From positions 2,294,001 through 2,358,000 of the forward strand of contig NC_014640.1 in assembly GCF_000165835.1 (NCBI RefSeq): a stretch of 64,000 nt of DNA. Reading direction: 5' to 3'. Below, piece after piece: positions 1 through 10,150 of this stretch. Under the pieces are notes generated by a model. It was not told the origin of the DNA. It searched no databases and worked only from the letters and a program-made list of their open reading frames with translations. Source of the DNA: Achromobacter xylosoxidans A8. GTDB lineage: Bacteria; Pseudomonadota; Gammaproteobacteria; Burkholderiales; Burkholderiaceae_B. Position numbers and translations under genes: made by a program. Each line of letters begins with the position of its first letter. The stretch's first letter is position 1.

Positions 1-16
1 TAGTGTTACCCAGGTC

Positions 17-1171
17 ATGGAAACCGTCGAACGAATCAATCTGCTGGGGCTAGACGGCTCCGCCCTGTCCGAACTGGTCGGAAAGTGGGGCGGCAAGCCG
101 TTTCGGGCTCGCCAGTTGCAGCGCTGGATGCACCAGCGCGGCGCCGATTCGTTCGACGCCATGACCGACCTGGCCCGCGACTTCCGCGGCCAGCTTGCGC
201 AGCATTGCCGCATCGAGGCTTTGCCCGTCAACATCGAGCAGCGCTCGACCGACGGCACCCGCAAGTGGCTGTTCGATGTGGGGCAGGGCAATGCCATCGA
301 GACCGTCTTCATTCCCGAGGACGACCGCGGCACGCTATGCATTTCCAGCCAGGCCGGATGCGTGGTGAACTGCCGCTTCTGCTCGACCGGGCACCAAGGC
401 TTCAACCGCAACCTGAAGACCAGCGAGATCATCGGCCAGCTGTGGTGGGCCAAGCGCGTGCTGGAGGCCGACATCGGCACCGCCCGCCTGGAAAGTGCCC
501 GCGCTACCGAAGACACCCGCGTCATCAGCAATGTGGTCATGATGGGCATGGGCGAACCCCTGCTCAACTACGACCAGGTTCTGCCCGCGTTGCGCCTGAT
601 GCTGGACGACAACGCCTACGGCTTGTCGCGCCGCCGCGTCACCGTATCCACCTCCGGCGTGGTCCCCATGATGGACCGGCTGTCGCAGGACTGTCCCGTG
701 GCGCTGGCCGTTTCGCTGCACGCACCGAACGATGCGCTGCGCGACGAGCTGGTGCCGCTGAACAAGAAGTACCCGCTGAAGGAGCTGCTGGCTGCTTGCG
801 AACGCTATCTGGCGTTCGCCCCGCGCGACTTCATCACTTTCGAATACTGCATGCTGGACGGCATCAATGACACCGACCAGCACGCCAAGGAACTGATCCA
901 AATTGCACGCCAGCTGCGCTGCAAGCTCAATCTGATTCCGTTCAACCCCTTTCCCGAGTCCGGCCTGAAGCGCTCGAACTCGGCGCGGGTGAAGGTGTTT
1001 GCCCAGCGTCTGATGGACGCCGGCATCATCACCACCGTGCGCAAGACCCGGGGCGACGATATCGATGCGGCCTGTGGCCAACTGGCCGGAGAAGTGCGCG
1101 ACCGTACCCGGATCACCGAACGGAACGCTGCACAGCGCCAGACCATACCAATTAAACAGGTGCACGCATGA
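17..1171 (+). CDS. rlmN: Dual-specificity 23S rRNA/tRNA adenine-C2 methyltransferase RlmN
   Basis: Radical-SAM enzyme that methylates C2 of A2503 in 23S rRNA and A37 of some tRNAs in the cytoplasm. The 384-residue product has the family-specific CxxxCxxC cluster at C115, C119 and C122, which binds the 4Fe-4S centre. It also has the GMGEP SAM-binding motif near residue 177 and the catalytic C-terminal cysteine at C353 (DAACGQLAG). Length matches the family. It overlaps the next gene by 4 nt (ATGA), so the two are probably translationally coupled. Only 16 bases precede the start, so the promoter lies outside the window. Confidence 0.97.
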   Translation: METVERINLLGLDGSALSELVGKWGGKPFRARQLQRWMHQRGADSFDAMTDLARDFRGQLAQHCRIEALPVNIEQRSTDGTRKWLFDVGQGNAIETVFIPEDDRGTLCISSQAGCVVNCRFCSTGHQGFNRNLKTSEIIGQLWWAKRVLEADIGTARLESARATEDTRVISNVVMMGMGEPLLNYDQVLPALRLMLDDNAYGLSRRRVTVSTSGVVPMMDRLSQDCPVALAVSLHAPNDALRDELVPLNKKYPLKELLAACERYLAFAPRDFITFEYCMLDGINDTDQHAKELIQIARQLRCKLNLIPFNPFPESGLKRSNSARVKVFAQRLMDAGIITTVRKTRGDDIDAACGQLAGEVRDRTRITERNAAQRQTIPIKQVHA

Positions 1172-1662
1172 CGCAGGATTTCGCTTCTGCAGTTTCAGAA
1201 ACGCCCGCAGGCGCTGTGGGTGGCATCGGCTCGGCATTGCGCGCGCTGCGCCAGTCCAAGGGCTGGTCGCTCGACGAAGTGTCCAGCCGCATCAAGTTTT
1301 CCACGAAGCAGATCGAAGCCCTCGAAAACGAGCAATGGGCAAACCTGCCCACCGGCGTTTCGCTGCGAGGCCTGGTACGCAACTACGCGCGCCTGTTGGG
1401 CGCGGATTCGCAGGCCATCGTCGATTCGCTGGATCCCAAGGCGCGTGTCACCGGTCCGGTGAAGCTCAGCCCGGGCGCTCTGCATTCGGCGCACTCCATT
1501 CCCCAGTCCGGCGCCGACGACGAGCGCTCGTCGTCGACCTCCTGGGGCTGGCTCATCGCCATCGTGCTGGTGCTGGCCGCCGGCGTGGCGTATGCCTTCT
1601 GGCAAGGCTGGTTGCCGCAGCACTGGCTGCCGTCCGACTGGCTGCCGAAGTCGACCAAGTAA
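1168..1662 (+). CDS. RodZ-like helix-turn-helix membrane protein, short form
   Basis: The 164-residue protein has an N-terminal HTH_25 domain (about residues 18-85; [20 protein letters not shown]), a Ser/Asp-rich linker and one transmembrane segment near residues 125-145. RodZ links MreB to the membrane in rod-shaped bacteria. This version ends about 20 residues after the membrane span and has no large periplasmic domain, unlike E. coli RodZ (about 337 residues). Position between rlmN and ispG is typical of rodZ in proteobacteria. The start overlaps the rlmN stop. Family membership is clear; a cell-shape role is inferred. Confidence 0.85.
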   Translation: MTQDFASAVSETPAGAVGGIGSALRALRQSKGWSLDEVSSRIKFSTKQIEALENEQWANLPTGVSLRGLVRNYARLLGADSQAIVDSLDPKARVTGPVKLSPGALHSAHSIPQSGADDERSSSTSWGWLIAIVLVLAAGVAYAFWQGWLPQHWLPSDWLPKSTK

Positions 1663-1678
1663 CAACCCGGTTCCACCG

Positions 1679-2965
1679 ATGCAAGAATCTTCTCTGCCTT
1701 GCCAGGATGCCCCGCCTCCCTCCGTGGGGGCGGCTGAGCGCCGCGCCACGCGTTCGGTGGCGGTGAAGTGGGGTGATCGCGTCGTGAAGATCGGCGGCGA
1801 CGCTCCGGTCGTGGTCCAGTCCATGACCAACACCGACACGGCGGACGCCATCGCCACCGCGATTCAGGTCAAGGAGCTGGCTCAGGCCGGCTCCGAGCTC
1901 GTGCGCATCACCGTGAATACCCCGGAAGCCGCGCGCGAAGTCATCGCCATCCGTGAACAACTCGACCGCATGGGCGTGAACGTGCCGCTGGTCGGAGACT
2001 TCCACTACAACGGCCACAAGTTGCTGACGCAGTTTCCCGATTGCGCGCAAGCGCTGTCCAAGTACCGGATCAACCCGGGCAATATGGGCGGGGGCAAGCG
2101 GCGCGACGACAATTTCGCGCAGATGATCGAGGTGGCCTGCCGCTACGACAAGCCGGTGCGCATCGGCGTGAACTGGGGCAGCCTGGACCACGAGCTGATG
2201 GCCCGCAAGATGGACGAGAACAAGCTGCGCGCCCAGCCCTGGGAAGCGCAAGCCGTGATGCGCGACGCGCTGGTCGTGTCCGCCATCAGCAATGCGCAGC
2301 GCGCCGAAGAACTCGGCCTGCGGCGCGACGCCATCATCCTGTCCTGCAAGGTCAGCCACGTGCAGGACCTGATCGCCGTGTATCGCGACCTGTCCGCGCG
2401 CTGTGACTACCCGCTGCATCTGGGCCTGACCGAAGCCGGCATGGGCAGCAAGGGCATCGTGGCTTCCACCGCCGCGCTGGCCGTGCTGATGCAGCAAGGC
2501 ATCGGCGACACCATCCGTATTTCGCTCACGCCCGAACCTGGCGGCGACCGCAGCCGCGAGGCCATCGTGGCGCAGGAAATTCTGCAGACCATGGGGTTGC
2601 GCGCCTTCACGCCCATGGTCGTGGCCTGCCCGGGATGTGGCCGTACCAGCAGCACGTTCTTCCAGGAACTGGCCGATAGCATCCAGACCTACCTGCGCCG
2701 CCAGATGCCGCTCTGGCGCGCCCAGTATCCCGGCGTCGAAAGCATGAACGTCGCGGTCATGGGCTGTGTGGTCAACGGGCCGGGCGAAAGCCGTCATGCC
2801 GATATCGGCATCAGCCTGCCGGGCACCGGCGAGGTACCCGCCGCGCCGGTGTTCGTGGACGGCGAACGCACGGTCACGCTCAAGGGCGACCATATCGCCG
2901 AAGAGTTCCAGGCCATCGTTGAAGACTACGTTGCGCGCCGCTATGGCGCGCCTGCCTCTCATTAA
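1679..2965 (+). CDS. ispG: 4-hydroxy-3-methylbut-2-en-1-yl diphosphate synthase (GcpE)
   Basis: Catalyses the penultimate step of the MEP isoprenoid pathway, reductively converting MEcPP to HMBPP with a 4Fe-4S cluster. The 428-residue product has the TIM-barrel part at the N terminus and the C-terminal cluster-binding cysteines in CPGCGRTSS and GCVVNGPGE. The frame is open upstream of 1679 but there overlaps the preceding gene; the ATG at 1679 is the first sensible start, 16 nt after the RodZ-like stop. The gene lies in the rlmN-hisS operon. Confidence 0.95.
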   Translation: MQESSLPCQDAPPPSVGAAERRATRSVAVKWGDRVVKIGGDAPVVVQSMTNTDTADAIATAIQVKELAQAGSELVRITVNTPEAAREVIAIREQLDRMGVNVPLVGDFHYNGHKLLTQFPDCAQALSKYRINPGNMGGGKRRDDNFAQMIEVACRYDKPVRIGVNWGSLDHELMARKMDENKLRAQPWEAQAVMRDALVVSAISNAQRAEELGLRRDAIILSCKVSHVQDLIAVYRDLSARCDYPLHLGLTEAGMGSKGIVASTAALAVLMQQGIGDTIRISLTPEPGGDRSREAIVAQEILQTMGLRAFTPMVVACPGCGRTSSTFFQELADSIQTYLRRQMPLWRAQYPGVESMNVAVMGCVVNGPGESRHADIGISLPGTGEVPAAPVFVDGERTVTLKGDHIAEEFQAIVEDYVARRYGAPASH

Positions 2966-3019
2966 AGTAAGGGTGTGGCCGCTAGCGCGCTTGCCGGCGC
3001 GCGATGCGGCATGATCAAG

Positions 3020-4306
3020 ATGACTCAAGCTTTCCAGAAAGTCGCCGCGATACGCGGCATGAATGATCTGTTGCCGGGGGCGAGCGCCCGCTGGGAGCAA
3101 TTCGAGGAAATCGTGCGCGGCTGGCTGCGCGGCTACGGCTATCGCAATGTGCGTACGCCCGTGCTTGAGCATACGCGCCTGTTCGCGCGCGGCATCGGCG
3201 AAGTCACCGACATCGTCGAAAAAGAGATGTACACCTTCGCCGACGGGCCCGACGAAGAACTGCTGACCATGCGTCCTGAAATGACGGCTGGCATCGTGCG
3301 CGCGTCCATCGAACACAATCTGCTCTACGACCGCCCGCAGCGCGTCTATTCCATCGGTCCCGTGTTCCGCCGCGAGCGTCCGCAACGCGGCCGCTATCGC
3401 CAGTTCCATCAGATCGACGTCGAGGCCCTGGGCTTCGCCGGTCCCGACGTGGACGCCGAGCTCATCGTCATGCTGGCGCGCCTGTGGAAGTTGCTGGGTC
3501 TGACCGATGTGCGCCTGGAGCTGAATTCGCTGGGCCAGCCAGCCGAACGCGCCGCCCACCGCGCGGCGCTGATCGAGCACCTGGAAAAGCACCGCGACAT
3601 CCTGGACGAAGATGGCCAGCGCCGCATGTACAGCAATCCCTTGCGCGTCCTGGACACCAAGAACCCCGCCATGCAGGAAATGGCTGACAGCGCGCCGCGC
3701 CTGTTCGACTTCCTGGGCGAGGAATCGCGCGCGCACTTCGATGGCATGTGCCAGCGCCTGACCGACGCCGGTATCGAGTATCGCCTGAATCCGCGCCTGG
3801 TGCGCGGGCTGGACTACTACAACCTGACCGTGTTCGAGTGGGTCACCGACCGCCTCGGCGCCCAGGGTACCGTGTGCGGCGGCGGCCGTTACGACGGCCT
3901 GATCGAACTGCTGGGTGGCAAGTCCGCACCCGCGGTGGGCTTCGCGATCGGCATGGAGCGCCTGCTGGATCTCTGGGAGCAGAGCGTGCAGGTCGAACAG
4001 CAAGCAGAGTGCGACGTCTATGTCGTGCACCAGGGCGAAGAGGCGCAACGCCTGGCCGCCCGGGTTGGCGAAGACCTGCGCGATGCCGGCCTGTCGGTCG
4101 TCGTGCATGCGGGTTCGGCAGGCTTCAAGTCGCAATTCAAGCGCGCCGACGCCAGCGGCGCCCGGGTTGCGGTTATTCTTGGCGCCGATGAAGTGGCCGC
4201 GCAGACGGCCAGCGTGAAGTTCCTGCGCGCCGACGCGCAGGGCGAAACGGCCCAACAGCAAGTCCCGTTGGCGGGATTGGCCGACGTATTGAATAACAAG
4301 GGTTAA
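3020..4306 (+). CDS. hisS: Histidine--tRNA ligase
   Basis: Class II aminoacyl-tRNA synthetase charging tRNA-His. Motifs seen: N-terminal [11 protein letters not shown], motif 2 around [19 protein letters not shown], the histidine-specific [15 protein letters not shown], motif 3 (GFAIGMERL), and a C-terminal anticodon-binding domain. The ATG at 3020 gives 428 residues starting MTQAFQKV, as expected for the family. An alternative ATG at 3011 adds three residues, and there is no clear ribosome binding site to decide. The gene follows ispG and is followed 3 nt later by the yfgM-like gene. Confidence 0.96.
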   Translation: MTQAFQKVAAIRGMNDLLPGASARWEQFEEIVRGWLRGYGYRNVRTPVLEHTRLFARGIGEVTDIVEKEMYTFADGPDEELLTMRPEMTAGIVRASIEHNLLYDRPQRVYSIGPVFRRERPQRGRYRQFHQIDVEALGFAGPDVDAELIVMLARLWKLLGLTDVRLELNSLGQPAERAAHRAALIEHLEKHRDILDEDGQRRMYSNPLRVLDTKNPAMQEMADSAPRLFDFLGEESRAHFDGMCQRLTDAGIEYRLNPRLVRGLDYYNLTVFEWVTDRLGAQGTVCGGGRYDGLIELLGGKSAPAVGFAIGMERLLDLWEQSVQVEQQAECDVYVVHQGEEAQRLAARVGEDLRDAGLSVVVHAGSAGFKSQFKRADASGARVAVILGADEVAAQTASVKFLRADAQGETAQQQVPLAGLADVLNNKG

Positions 4307-4309
4307 TGC

Positions 4310-4948
4310 ATGGCATACGATCTGGAAGAACAGGAAAAACTCGACGCTATCAAGGCGTGGTGGGCGCGTTACGGCACGCTGGTGGTCACGCTGGTGGCGG
4401 CGGTTGCGCTGGCCTGGGGCGGCTGGTGGGGCTGGAAGGCCTATCAATCGCACCGCGCCAACCAGGCCATGGGTTACTTCGAAGCGCTGGAAGACGCGGC
4501 CCGCCTGGGCGGCGCCGATTCCTCGGTGCGCATCAAGACCGCCGCAGCCACGCTGCGCGAGCAATATCCGTCCACCGGCTACGCCACGCGCGGCGCCCTG
4601 GTGGCAGCCCAGGCGCTGCAGGCCCAGAAGGATGACGCAGGCGCCCGCGAGCAGCTGGAATGGCTGGCCGCCCAGGGCAAGAACCCGTCCATGCAAGCCG
4701 TGGCGCGTTTGCGCCTGGCTGGCATGATGCTGGACCAGAAGCAATACGATGCCGCCTTGGCGCAACTGAACAATCCGCCGGCAGCTTTCGCCGCCTTGTT
4801 CGCGGATCGCCGCGGCGACATTCTCGCCGCGCAAGGCAAGCGCGAAGAAGCGCGCGCTGCGTGGCAAAGCGCCATTGATGGCCTGGGTACGGCCAATCCC
4901 CTGACCCAGGTTGTGCAACTGAAACTGGATGCCCTGAGCGGAGCGTGA
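4310..4948 (+). CDS. YfgM/TPR-like inner-membrane ancillary protein
   Basis: Tetratricopeptide-like protein anchored in the inner membrane with its bulk in the periplasm. YfgM of E. coli associates with the SecYEG/PpiD holdase network. The 212 residues contain a cytoplasmic start (EEQEKLDAIKAWWARYG), one transmembrane helix near 22-44 rich in Trp/Gly, and an alpha-helical repeat region. The hisS-yfgM-bamB-der order is conserved across proteobacteria and strongly supports the call. An AAGGG ribosome binding site precedes the start. Confidence 0.9.
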   Translation: MAYDLEEQEKLDAIKAWWARYGTLVVTLVAAVALAWGGWWGWKAYQSHRANQAMGYFEALEDAARLGGADSSVRIKTAAATLREQYPSTGYATRGALVAAQALQAQKDDAGAREQLEWLAAQGKNPSMQAVARLRLAGMMLDQKQYDAALAQLNNPPAAFAALFADRRGDILAAQGKREEARAAWQSAIDGLGTANPLTQVVQLKLDALSGA

Positions 4949-4953
4949 CTGTA

Positions 4954-6111
4954 ATGCGTAAATTTGCACCTGGTCGTACGTGGCGTGGCGCCGTTTGCCT
5001 GGCGGGCTTGCTCGCCCTGGGCGGATGCGGCATGTTTTCCCATGATGACGGCCGCTACGATCCCGCGCCCCTGACCGAATACAAGGCCGGCATGTCCGTG
5101 CGCCAGGTCTGGAGCGTGTCGGTCGGCAGCGGCTCGGGACTGGGCTTTGCGCCCACCGTGCTGGGCGACGCCATCTACGCCGCCACGCCTGACGGTTCGG
5201 TTGGCAAGTTCGACCTGCAAAGCGGCCGCGCCATCTGGAAGGCCAGCGTCGACGGCAAGTTGTCCGCCGGCGCCGGCAGCGATGGCACCACCACCGCCGT
5301 GGCCTCGCCCAACGGCGACGTCATCGCCTTCGACGACACCGGCAAGGTGAAGTGGAAAGTCCGCGCCACCAGCGACGTGACCATCCCGCCCGTGGTGGGC
5401 TATGGCATCGTCGTGGTTCGCAGCGGCGACTACCGCATCCAGGCCTTCGACGCCAACAGCGGCGAACGCGTCTGGAACGTGCAGCGCCCGGGGCCCTCGC
5501 TGGCCCTGCGCAGCGTGTCGCAGATGGTCCTGGCCGAAGGCCTGGTCATTACCGGCCTGCCGGGCGGCAAGCTGATGGCTATCGCGTTCAACAGTGGTAA
5601 CGTGCAATGGGAAGGCACCGTGGCGACGCCGCGCGGCGCCAGCGACCTGGAGCGCCTGACCGACGTGGTCGGCGCCCCTCGTATCGCGGGCAACCTGCTT
5701 TGCGGCGTGGCCTATCAGGGACGTATCGTTTGCTTCGACGTCACGGCCGGCGGCCGTCCGCTGTGGGCCAAGGATTTCTCCAGCGTCAGCGGCCTGTCGC
5801 TGGACGAGCGTTTCGCCTATGCGGCGGACCAGAACAGCGTGGTCAATGCGTTTGCGCTGGATAATGGCGGCAATGTCTGGAAGCAGGCAGCGCTGAAGAA
5901 CCGCCAGGTCACCGCTCCGGCTATGCTGGGTGGCGCGCTGGCAGTGGGCGACCTGGATGGCTATGTGCATTTCCTGTCGCGCAGCGACGGCAGCCTGATG
6001 GCCCGCCTGTCGGTAGGTGGAGGCCCGGTGATTTCGCCGCCGCAGACCACTTCCCAGGGAGTGCTGATCCAGACGGGCAATGGCAACCTCGTCCTGATCG
6101 GCGCCAACTAA
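4954..6111 (+). CDS. bamB: Outer membrane protein assembly factor BamB (lipoprotein)
   Basis: PQQ-type beta-propeller lipoprotein of the BAM complex, which inserts beta-barrel proteins into the outer membrane. A lipoprotein signal with lipobox LALGGC puts the lipidated cysteine at residue 25. The rest shows propeller blades with repeated [10 protein letters not shown] and [14 protein letters not shown] strands. The ATG at 4954 is chosen; a GTG at 4945 in the same frame overlaps the yfgM stop and would add three residues. It sits between yfgM and der as in most proteobacteria. Confidence 0.94.
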   Translation: MRKFAPGRTWRGAVCLAGLLALGGCGMFSHDDGRYDPAPLTEYKAGMSVRQVWSVSVGSGSGLGFAPTVLGDAIYAATPDGSVGKFDLQSGRAIWKASVDGKLSAGAGSDGTTTAVASPNGDVIAFDDTGKVKWKVRATSDVTIPPVVGYGIVVVRSGDYRIQAFDANSGERVWNVQRPGPSLALRSVSQMVLAEGLVITGLPGGKLMAIAFNSGNVQWEGTVATPRGASDLERLTDVVGAPRIAGNLLCGVAYQGRIVCFDVTAGGRPLWAKDFSSVSGLSLDERFAYAADQNSVVNAFALDNGGNVWKQAALKNRQVTAPAMLGGALAVGDLDGYVHFLSRSDGSLMARLSVGGGPVISPPQTTSQGVLIQTGNGNLVLIGAN

Positions 6112-6136
6112 AACCTATAGAACAAAGCCTTACACC

Positions 6137-7489
6137 GTGTCTTTCAAGCCTGTCGTCGCCCTGGTCGGCCGTCCCAACGTTGGGAAGTCGACCCTATTCA
6201 ACCGCCTGACGCGATCGCGCGCCGCGCTGGTGGCCGATTATTCCGGCCTGACCCGCGATCGCCATTACGGCGAGGGCAGGGTAGGCGAGATCCCCTTCAT
6301 CGTCATCGATACCGGTGGTTTCGAACCCGTCGCCAAGGACGGCATCCTGCTGGAGATGGCTCGCCAGACCCGGCAAGCCATCGCCGAGGCCGACGTCGTG
6401 GTGTTCCTGGTGGATGCCCGCGCGGGCATCAATGCCCATGACCACGAAATCGCCCAGCTGCTGCGCAAATCCGGCCAGCAGCGCGTGCTGCTGGCGGTGA
6501 ATAAGGCGGAAGGCATGGGCGCCGGCTCGGCCATCTCCGAATTCCATGAACTCGGATTGGGCCAGCCCTATCCCATCTCGGCTGCGCACGGCGACGGTAT
6601 CGTCGACCTGATCGAACTGGCCCTGCAGGACCTGGCCGAGCCGCCTGCGGAAGAAGAGTCGCCCGAAGAGGGCGAGCACGACCACCGCATCAAGCTGGCC
6701 ATCGTCGGCCGTCCCAACGTGGGCAAGTCCACGCTCATCAACACCTTGATGGGCGAAGAGCGCGTGATCGCGTTCGACATGCCGGGCACGACCCGCGACG
6801 CCATCGAAATCGACTTCGAGCGGGATGGCCGTCGCTATACGCTGATCGACACCGCAGGCCTGCGCAAGCGCGGCAAGGTGTTCGAGGCGGTCGAAAAGTT
6901 CTCCGTCATCAAGACGCTGCAGGCCATCGAGGCCAGCAACGTCGTGCTGCTGATGCTGGACGCGCAAACCGAAATCTCCGAGCAGGACGCCCACATTGCC
7001 GGCTTCGTGCTGGAAACGGGGCGCGCCGTGGTCGTGGCCATCAACAAGTGGGATGGCCTGGACGGCGAAGCCAAGGAACGCATCGAACGCGAGTTCCAGC
7101 GCAAGCTGCGTTTCCTGTCTTTCGCGCGCATGCATACCATTTCGGCCTTGCGCGGGCAGGGCGTGAAGCCCCTGCTCAAGTCCATCAACGCGGCGCATGC
7201 CGCGGCGTTCGCCAAGCTGTCCACGCCCAAGCTGACGCGCGAGCTGCAGACCGCGGTCGAGCAGCAGCAGCCGCCCCGCAAGGGCATATTCCGTCCGAAG
7301 ATGCGCTATGCGCACCAGGGCGGGCAGAACCCGCCGCTGGTCGTCATCCACGGCAACGCGCTGGACGCTATTCCGGATTCCTACCGCCGCTATCTGGAAA
7401 CGCGCTTCCGCAATGCGTTCGACCTGGCCGGCACGCCGCTGCGCATCGAATTCAAGTCTTCGCACAACCCCTACGCGCAGGAAAACTGA
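6137..7489 (+). CDS. der: Ribosome biogenesis GTPase Der (EngA)
   Basis: Essential GTPase with tandem G domains that acts in 50S subunit maturation. Two identical P-loops (GRPNVGKS) lie at residues 11-18 and 191-198, each followed by DTGG or DTAG G3 motifs and NKxE/NKWD G4 motifs. They are joined by an acidic linker ([11 protein letters not shown]), and a C-terminal KH-like domain follows. The start is GTG, 25 nt after bamB. The 450-residue length is normal. Confidence 0.97.
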   Translation: MSFKPVVALVGRPNVGKSTLFNRLTRSRAALVADYSGLTRDRHYGEGRVGEIPFIVIDTGGFEPVAKDGILLEMARQTRQAIAEADVVVFLVDARAGINAHDHEIAQLLRKSGQQRVLLAVNKAEGMGAGSAISEFHELGLGQPYPISAAHGDGIVDLIELALQDLAEPPAEEESPEEGEHDHRIKLAIVGRPNVGKSTLINTLMGEERVIAFDMPGTTRDAIEIDFERDGRRYTLIDTAGLRKRGKVFEAVEKFSVIKTLQAIEASNVVLLMLDAQTEISEQDAHIAGFVLETGRAVVVAINKWDGLDGEAKERIEREFQRKLRFLSFARMHTISALRGQGVKPLLKSINAAHAAAFAKLSTPKLTRELQTAVEQQQPPRKGIFRPKMRYAHQGGQNPPLVVIHGNALDAIPDSYRRYLETRFRNAFDLAGTPLRIEFKSSHNPYAQEN

Positions 7490-7492
7490 TCC

Positions 7493-8566
7493 ATGAGCCG
7501 CTTCTGGAGTCCCGTGGTCGGGACGCTCAGTCCGTATGTGCCGGGCGAGCAGCCCAAGCTTCAGAATCTGGTCAAGTTGAACACCAACGAGCATCCCTAC
7601 GGCCCGTCGCCCAGGGTGCTCGACGCGATCCGCTCGGCCTGCGATGACACGCTGAAGCTCTATCCGGACCCTGCGTCCGACCGTCTGCGGCAGACCATCG
7701 CCGGCACGGTCGGCGTGCAGCCCGGCCAGGTCTTCGTGGGCAACGGCTCCGACGAGGTGCTGGCGCATGTGTTCCTGGCGTTGTTGAAGCATGAGCGTCC
7801 GTTGCGCTTTCCGGACATCACCTACAGCTTCTATCCGGTCTACTGCGGCCTGTACGGCATCCAGTACGAAACGGTGCCGCTGACGTCCGACTTCCGCATC
7901 GACGTCGAGGACTATCTGCCAGGCCGCAAGGGGCAGGCAGGTGCCATCATCTTTCCGAATCCCAATGCCCCCACCGGCCGCGCCCTCGGCGTGGCGGAAG
8001 TCGAACGCATCGTCGCCGGCAACCCCGACGCGGTCGTCGTGGTGGATGAGGCCTATGTGGATTTTGGCGGAGAGTCCGTCATTCCTTTGGTGGACCGCTA
8101 CGACAATCTGCTGGTCGTGCAAACGCTGTCCAAGTCGCGTTCGCTGGCAGGCTTGCGCGTCGGTTTCGCAGTGGGCAGCGCCGAGCTCATCGATGGACTT
8201 GAGCGTGTAAAGAACAGTTTCAACTCCTATCCCATCGATCGCCTCGCATCGGCGGGCGCGGTGGCGGCCATGGAAGACGTGGAGTACTTTGAGCAGACGC
8301 GCCAGGCCGTGATCGAAACCCGGTCGCGGATGACGGCGGCTCTGGAATCGCTGGGCTTCGAGGTGCTGCCTTCGGCCGCGAATTTCGTGTTCGCGCGGCA
8401 CCCCTCCAAGGACGCTGCGGATCTGGCTGCCGCCTTGCGCGAACGCAGCATCATCGTGCGCCATTTCCGCCAGGAACGCATCGACCAGTTTTTGCGCATT
8501 ACCGTGGGCACCGACGAGCAGTGCGAGCTGCTGCTGAAGGCGCTTGCGGAGGTCTTGCAGGCTTGA
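7493..8566 (+). CDS. hisC: Histidinol-phosphate aminotransferase
   Basis: Pyridoxal-phosphate enzyme of fold type I that converts imidazole acetol phosphate to histidinol phosphate. The PLP lysine is K214 in [11 protein letters not shown]. Also present are FPNPNAPTG (substrate/PLP contacts), VVDEAYVDF and the small-domain end [11 protein letters not shown]. The 357-residue length fits HisC. It starts 3 nt after der. Being outside a his operon, it could be one of several HisC paralogues or act on a related amino acid such as phenylalanine, which sequence alone cannot settle. Confidence 0.9.
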   Translation: MSRFWSPVVGTLSPYVPGEQPKLQNLVKLNTNEHPYGPSPRVLDAIRSACDDTLKLYPDPASDRLRQTIAGTVGVQPGQVFVGNGSDEVLAHVFLALLKHERPLRFPDITYSFYPVYCGLYGIQYETVPLTSDFRIDVEDYLPGRKGQAGAIIFPNPNAPTGRALGVAEVERIVAGNPDAVVVVDEAYVDFGGESVIPLVDRYDNLLVVQTLSKSRSLAGLRVGFAVGSAELIDGLERVKNSFNSYPIDRLASAGAVAAMEDVEYFEQTRQAVIETRSRMTAALESLGFEVLPSAANFVFARHPSKDAADLAAALRERSIIVRHFRQERIDQFLRITVGTDEQCELLLKALAEVLQA

Positions 8567-8610
8567 GCGGCGGTAGCTTTCCAATCGGAAAACTCTGGTG
8601 TCACTTTTGC

Positions 8611-8638
8611 TTCCCGGCCAAGTAGCACGGGCCGGGAA
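8611..8638. repeat. Inverted repeat upstream of hfq
   Basis: A 9-bp perfect inverted repeat, TTCCCGGCC (8611-8619) and GGCCGGGAA (8630-8638), separated by 10 nt in the hisC-hfq gap. No T-run follows on either side close enough to make a convincing terminator. It may be an mRNA hairpin in the hfq leader or an operator. The hfq promoter should lie in this 156-bp gap but no good -35/-10 pair was found. Confidence 0.5.
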
Positions 8639-8722
8639 AACCCTGTAGAGTACAAGTTTCGGCGTATGCCACCAGTACAGAAGTACGCCACCACTCAATA
8701 ACAAACAAATGGAGCCTGGCCA

Positions 8723-8959
8723 ATGAGCAATAAAGGGCAAACTCTGCAAGATCCGTTCCTGAACACGCTGCGCAAGGACCATGTGCCCGTGTCGATCTAC
8801 CTGGTGAACGGCATCAAGCTTCAAGGGCAAATCGAATCCTTCGACCAGTACGTGGTGCTGCTGCGCAATACGGTCACGCAAATGGTCTACAAGCATGCCA
8901 TTTCGACCGTCGTTCCCGCGCGTGCCGTGAATTTTCAGGTGGAAGTCCCTGCTGAGTAA
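8723..8959 (+). CDS. hfq: RNA chaperone Hfq
   Basis: Sm-like hexameric RNA chaperone for sRNA-mRNA pairing. The 78 residues are full length: N-terminal [11 protein letters not shown], Sm1 motif ([19 protein letters not shown]), Sm2 motif ([13 protein letters not shown]) and a very short C-terminal tail. The hfq-hflX-hflK-hflC order is conserved. A terminator-like hairpin follows, so downstream hfl expression probably depends on read-through or a separate promoter. Confidence 0.98.
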   Translation: MSNKGQTLQDPFLNTLRKDHVPVSIYLVNGIKLQGQIESFDQYVVLLRNTVTQMVYKHAISTVVPARAVNFQVEVPAE

Positions 8960-8983
8960 TCTCGCTCTAGCTTTACCTTTTAT

Positions 8984-9017
8984 TGCCCGCCGGACGGTAC
9001 TCGTCGGCGGGCATTTT
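8984..9017 (+). terminator. Rho-independent terminator after hfq
   Basis: A 9-bp stem TGCCCGCCG (8984-8992) / CGGCGGGCA (9005-9013) with a 12-nt loop, followed by TTTT at 9014-9017. It lies between hfq and hflX and probably attenuates transcription into the hfl genes. Confidence 0.8.
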
Positions 9018-9043
9018 CGCTTTGGCTCCAATATGGTGCATGT

Positions 9044-10150
9044 ATGCGCGCTCTGATTATCAGCGTGGATCTGGGAGATCCGGACTTCGCGGCCCATGCC
9101 GAGGAATTCGCCATGCTGGCCAAGGGCGCTGGCGCGGAAGTCGTCGGCACCTTGACGGCTCGGCGCGACCGGCCCGACGCCAAATTCTTCATCGGTTCAG
9201 GCAAGGCCGATGAGGGCGTGGCGATGGCCCAGGCCTTGCTGGCCGACATCGTCCTTTTCGACCAGCCGCTGTCCCCCGCTCAGCAACGCAACCTGGAACG
9301 CGCGTTCAATCTGCGCGTGGTGGACCGGGTTGCCCTCATCCTCGACATCTTCGCGCTGCGCGCGAAGAGCCACGAAGGCAAGCTCCAGGTCGAACTGGCG
9401 CAACTGCAGCATCTGGCCACACGCCTGACCCGCATGTGGAGCCACCTGGAACGGCAGCGCGGCGGTATCGGCATGCGCGGGCCAGGTGAGGCCCAGCTCG
9501 AAATGGACCGACGCATCATCGGCGCCAAGGTCAAGGTGCTGCGGGAGCGGCTGGACCGGGTCGAACGCCAGCGCGTGACCCAGCGTCGGGCGCGCGCCCG
9601 TGGCGGCGCGTTGTCGGTGTCGCTGGTCGGCTACACCAACGCCGGCAAGTCCACCTTGTTCAATGCCCTGACGCGCGCCGACAGCTACGCCGCTGACCAG
9701 CTGTTCGCCACCCTGGATACGACCACGCGCCGCATCTGGATCGAAGGGGCGGGTTCGGTGGTGGTGTCTGACACGGTCGGATTCATCCGCGACCTGCCTC
9801 ACGGCCTGATCGCGGCATTCCGCGCCACCCTGGAAGAAACCGTGCATGCCGATCTGCTGCTGCATGTGGTCGATGCCGCCAGCCCGCAGCGCGACGAGCA
9901 GATTTTCGAGGTGAACAAGGTCCTGGCCGAAATCGGCGCGGCCTCGATTCCCACCATTCTGGTCTACAACAAGATAGATCTGGCCGGATTGGAGCCAAGG
10001 GTGGAACGCGATGCACATGGTACGATTGCGCGAGTATTTGTAAGCGCCACCGAGCGCGCCGGTTTGGATGCGTTGCGCGGGGCAATTGCGGAAACCGGAC
10101 AGATTGTGGGAAACAATGCCGCGAATTATCAAACTCTTCAATCTGAATGA
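9044..10150 (+). CDS. hflX: Ribosome-associated GTPase HflX
   Basis: GTPase that binds 50S subunits and splits stalled ribosomes. The 368-residue product has the HflX N-terminal domain with the glycine-rich helical linker (GGIGMRGPGEAQLE, about residues 140-153). The G domain has its P-loop GYTNAGKS at 196-203, then DTVGFIRDLPH and NKIDL. Its last 35 bases overlap the start of hflK in another frame. Confidence 0.95.
   Translation: MRALIISVDLGDPDFAAHAEEFAMLAKGAGAEVVGTLTARRDRPDAKFFIGSGKADEGVAMAQALLADIVLFDQPLSPAQQRNLERAFNLRVVDRVALILDIFALRAKSHEGKLQVELAQLQHLATRLTRMWSHLERQRGGIGMRGPGEAQLEMDRRIIGAKVKVLRERLDRVERQRVTQRRARARGGALSVSLVGYTNAGKSTLFNALTRADSYAADQLFATLDTTTRRIWIEGAGSVVVSDTVGFIRDLPHGLIAAFRATLEETVHADLLLHVVDAASPQRDEQIFEVNKVLAEIGAASIPTILVYNKIDLAGLEPRVERDAHGTIARVFVSATERAGLDALRGAIAETGQIVGNNAANYQTLQSE

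Noticed and set aside
1553..4969. A 1138-codon open frame on the minus strand
   Set aside because: It lies antisense to rodZ-like, ispG, hisS and yfgM, all certain genes; high GC leaves the opposite frame open. The sequence is low-complexity His/Gln/Ala-rich with no domain.
8611..8638. Inverted repeat before hfq as a terminator of hisC
   Set aside because: No T-run follows the stem on the plus strand, so it is kept only as an inverted repeat.
6194..9097. A 967-codon open frame on the minus strand
   Set aside because: Antisense to der, hisC and hfq; same GC shadow effect, no family motifs.
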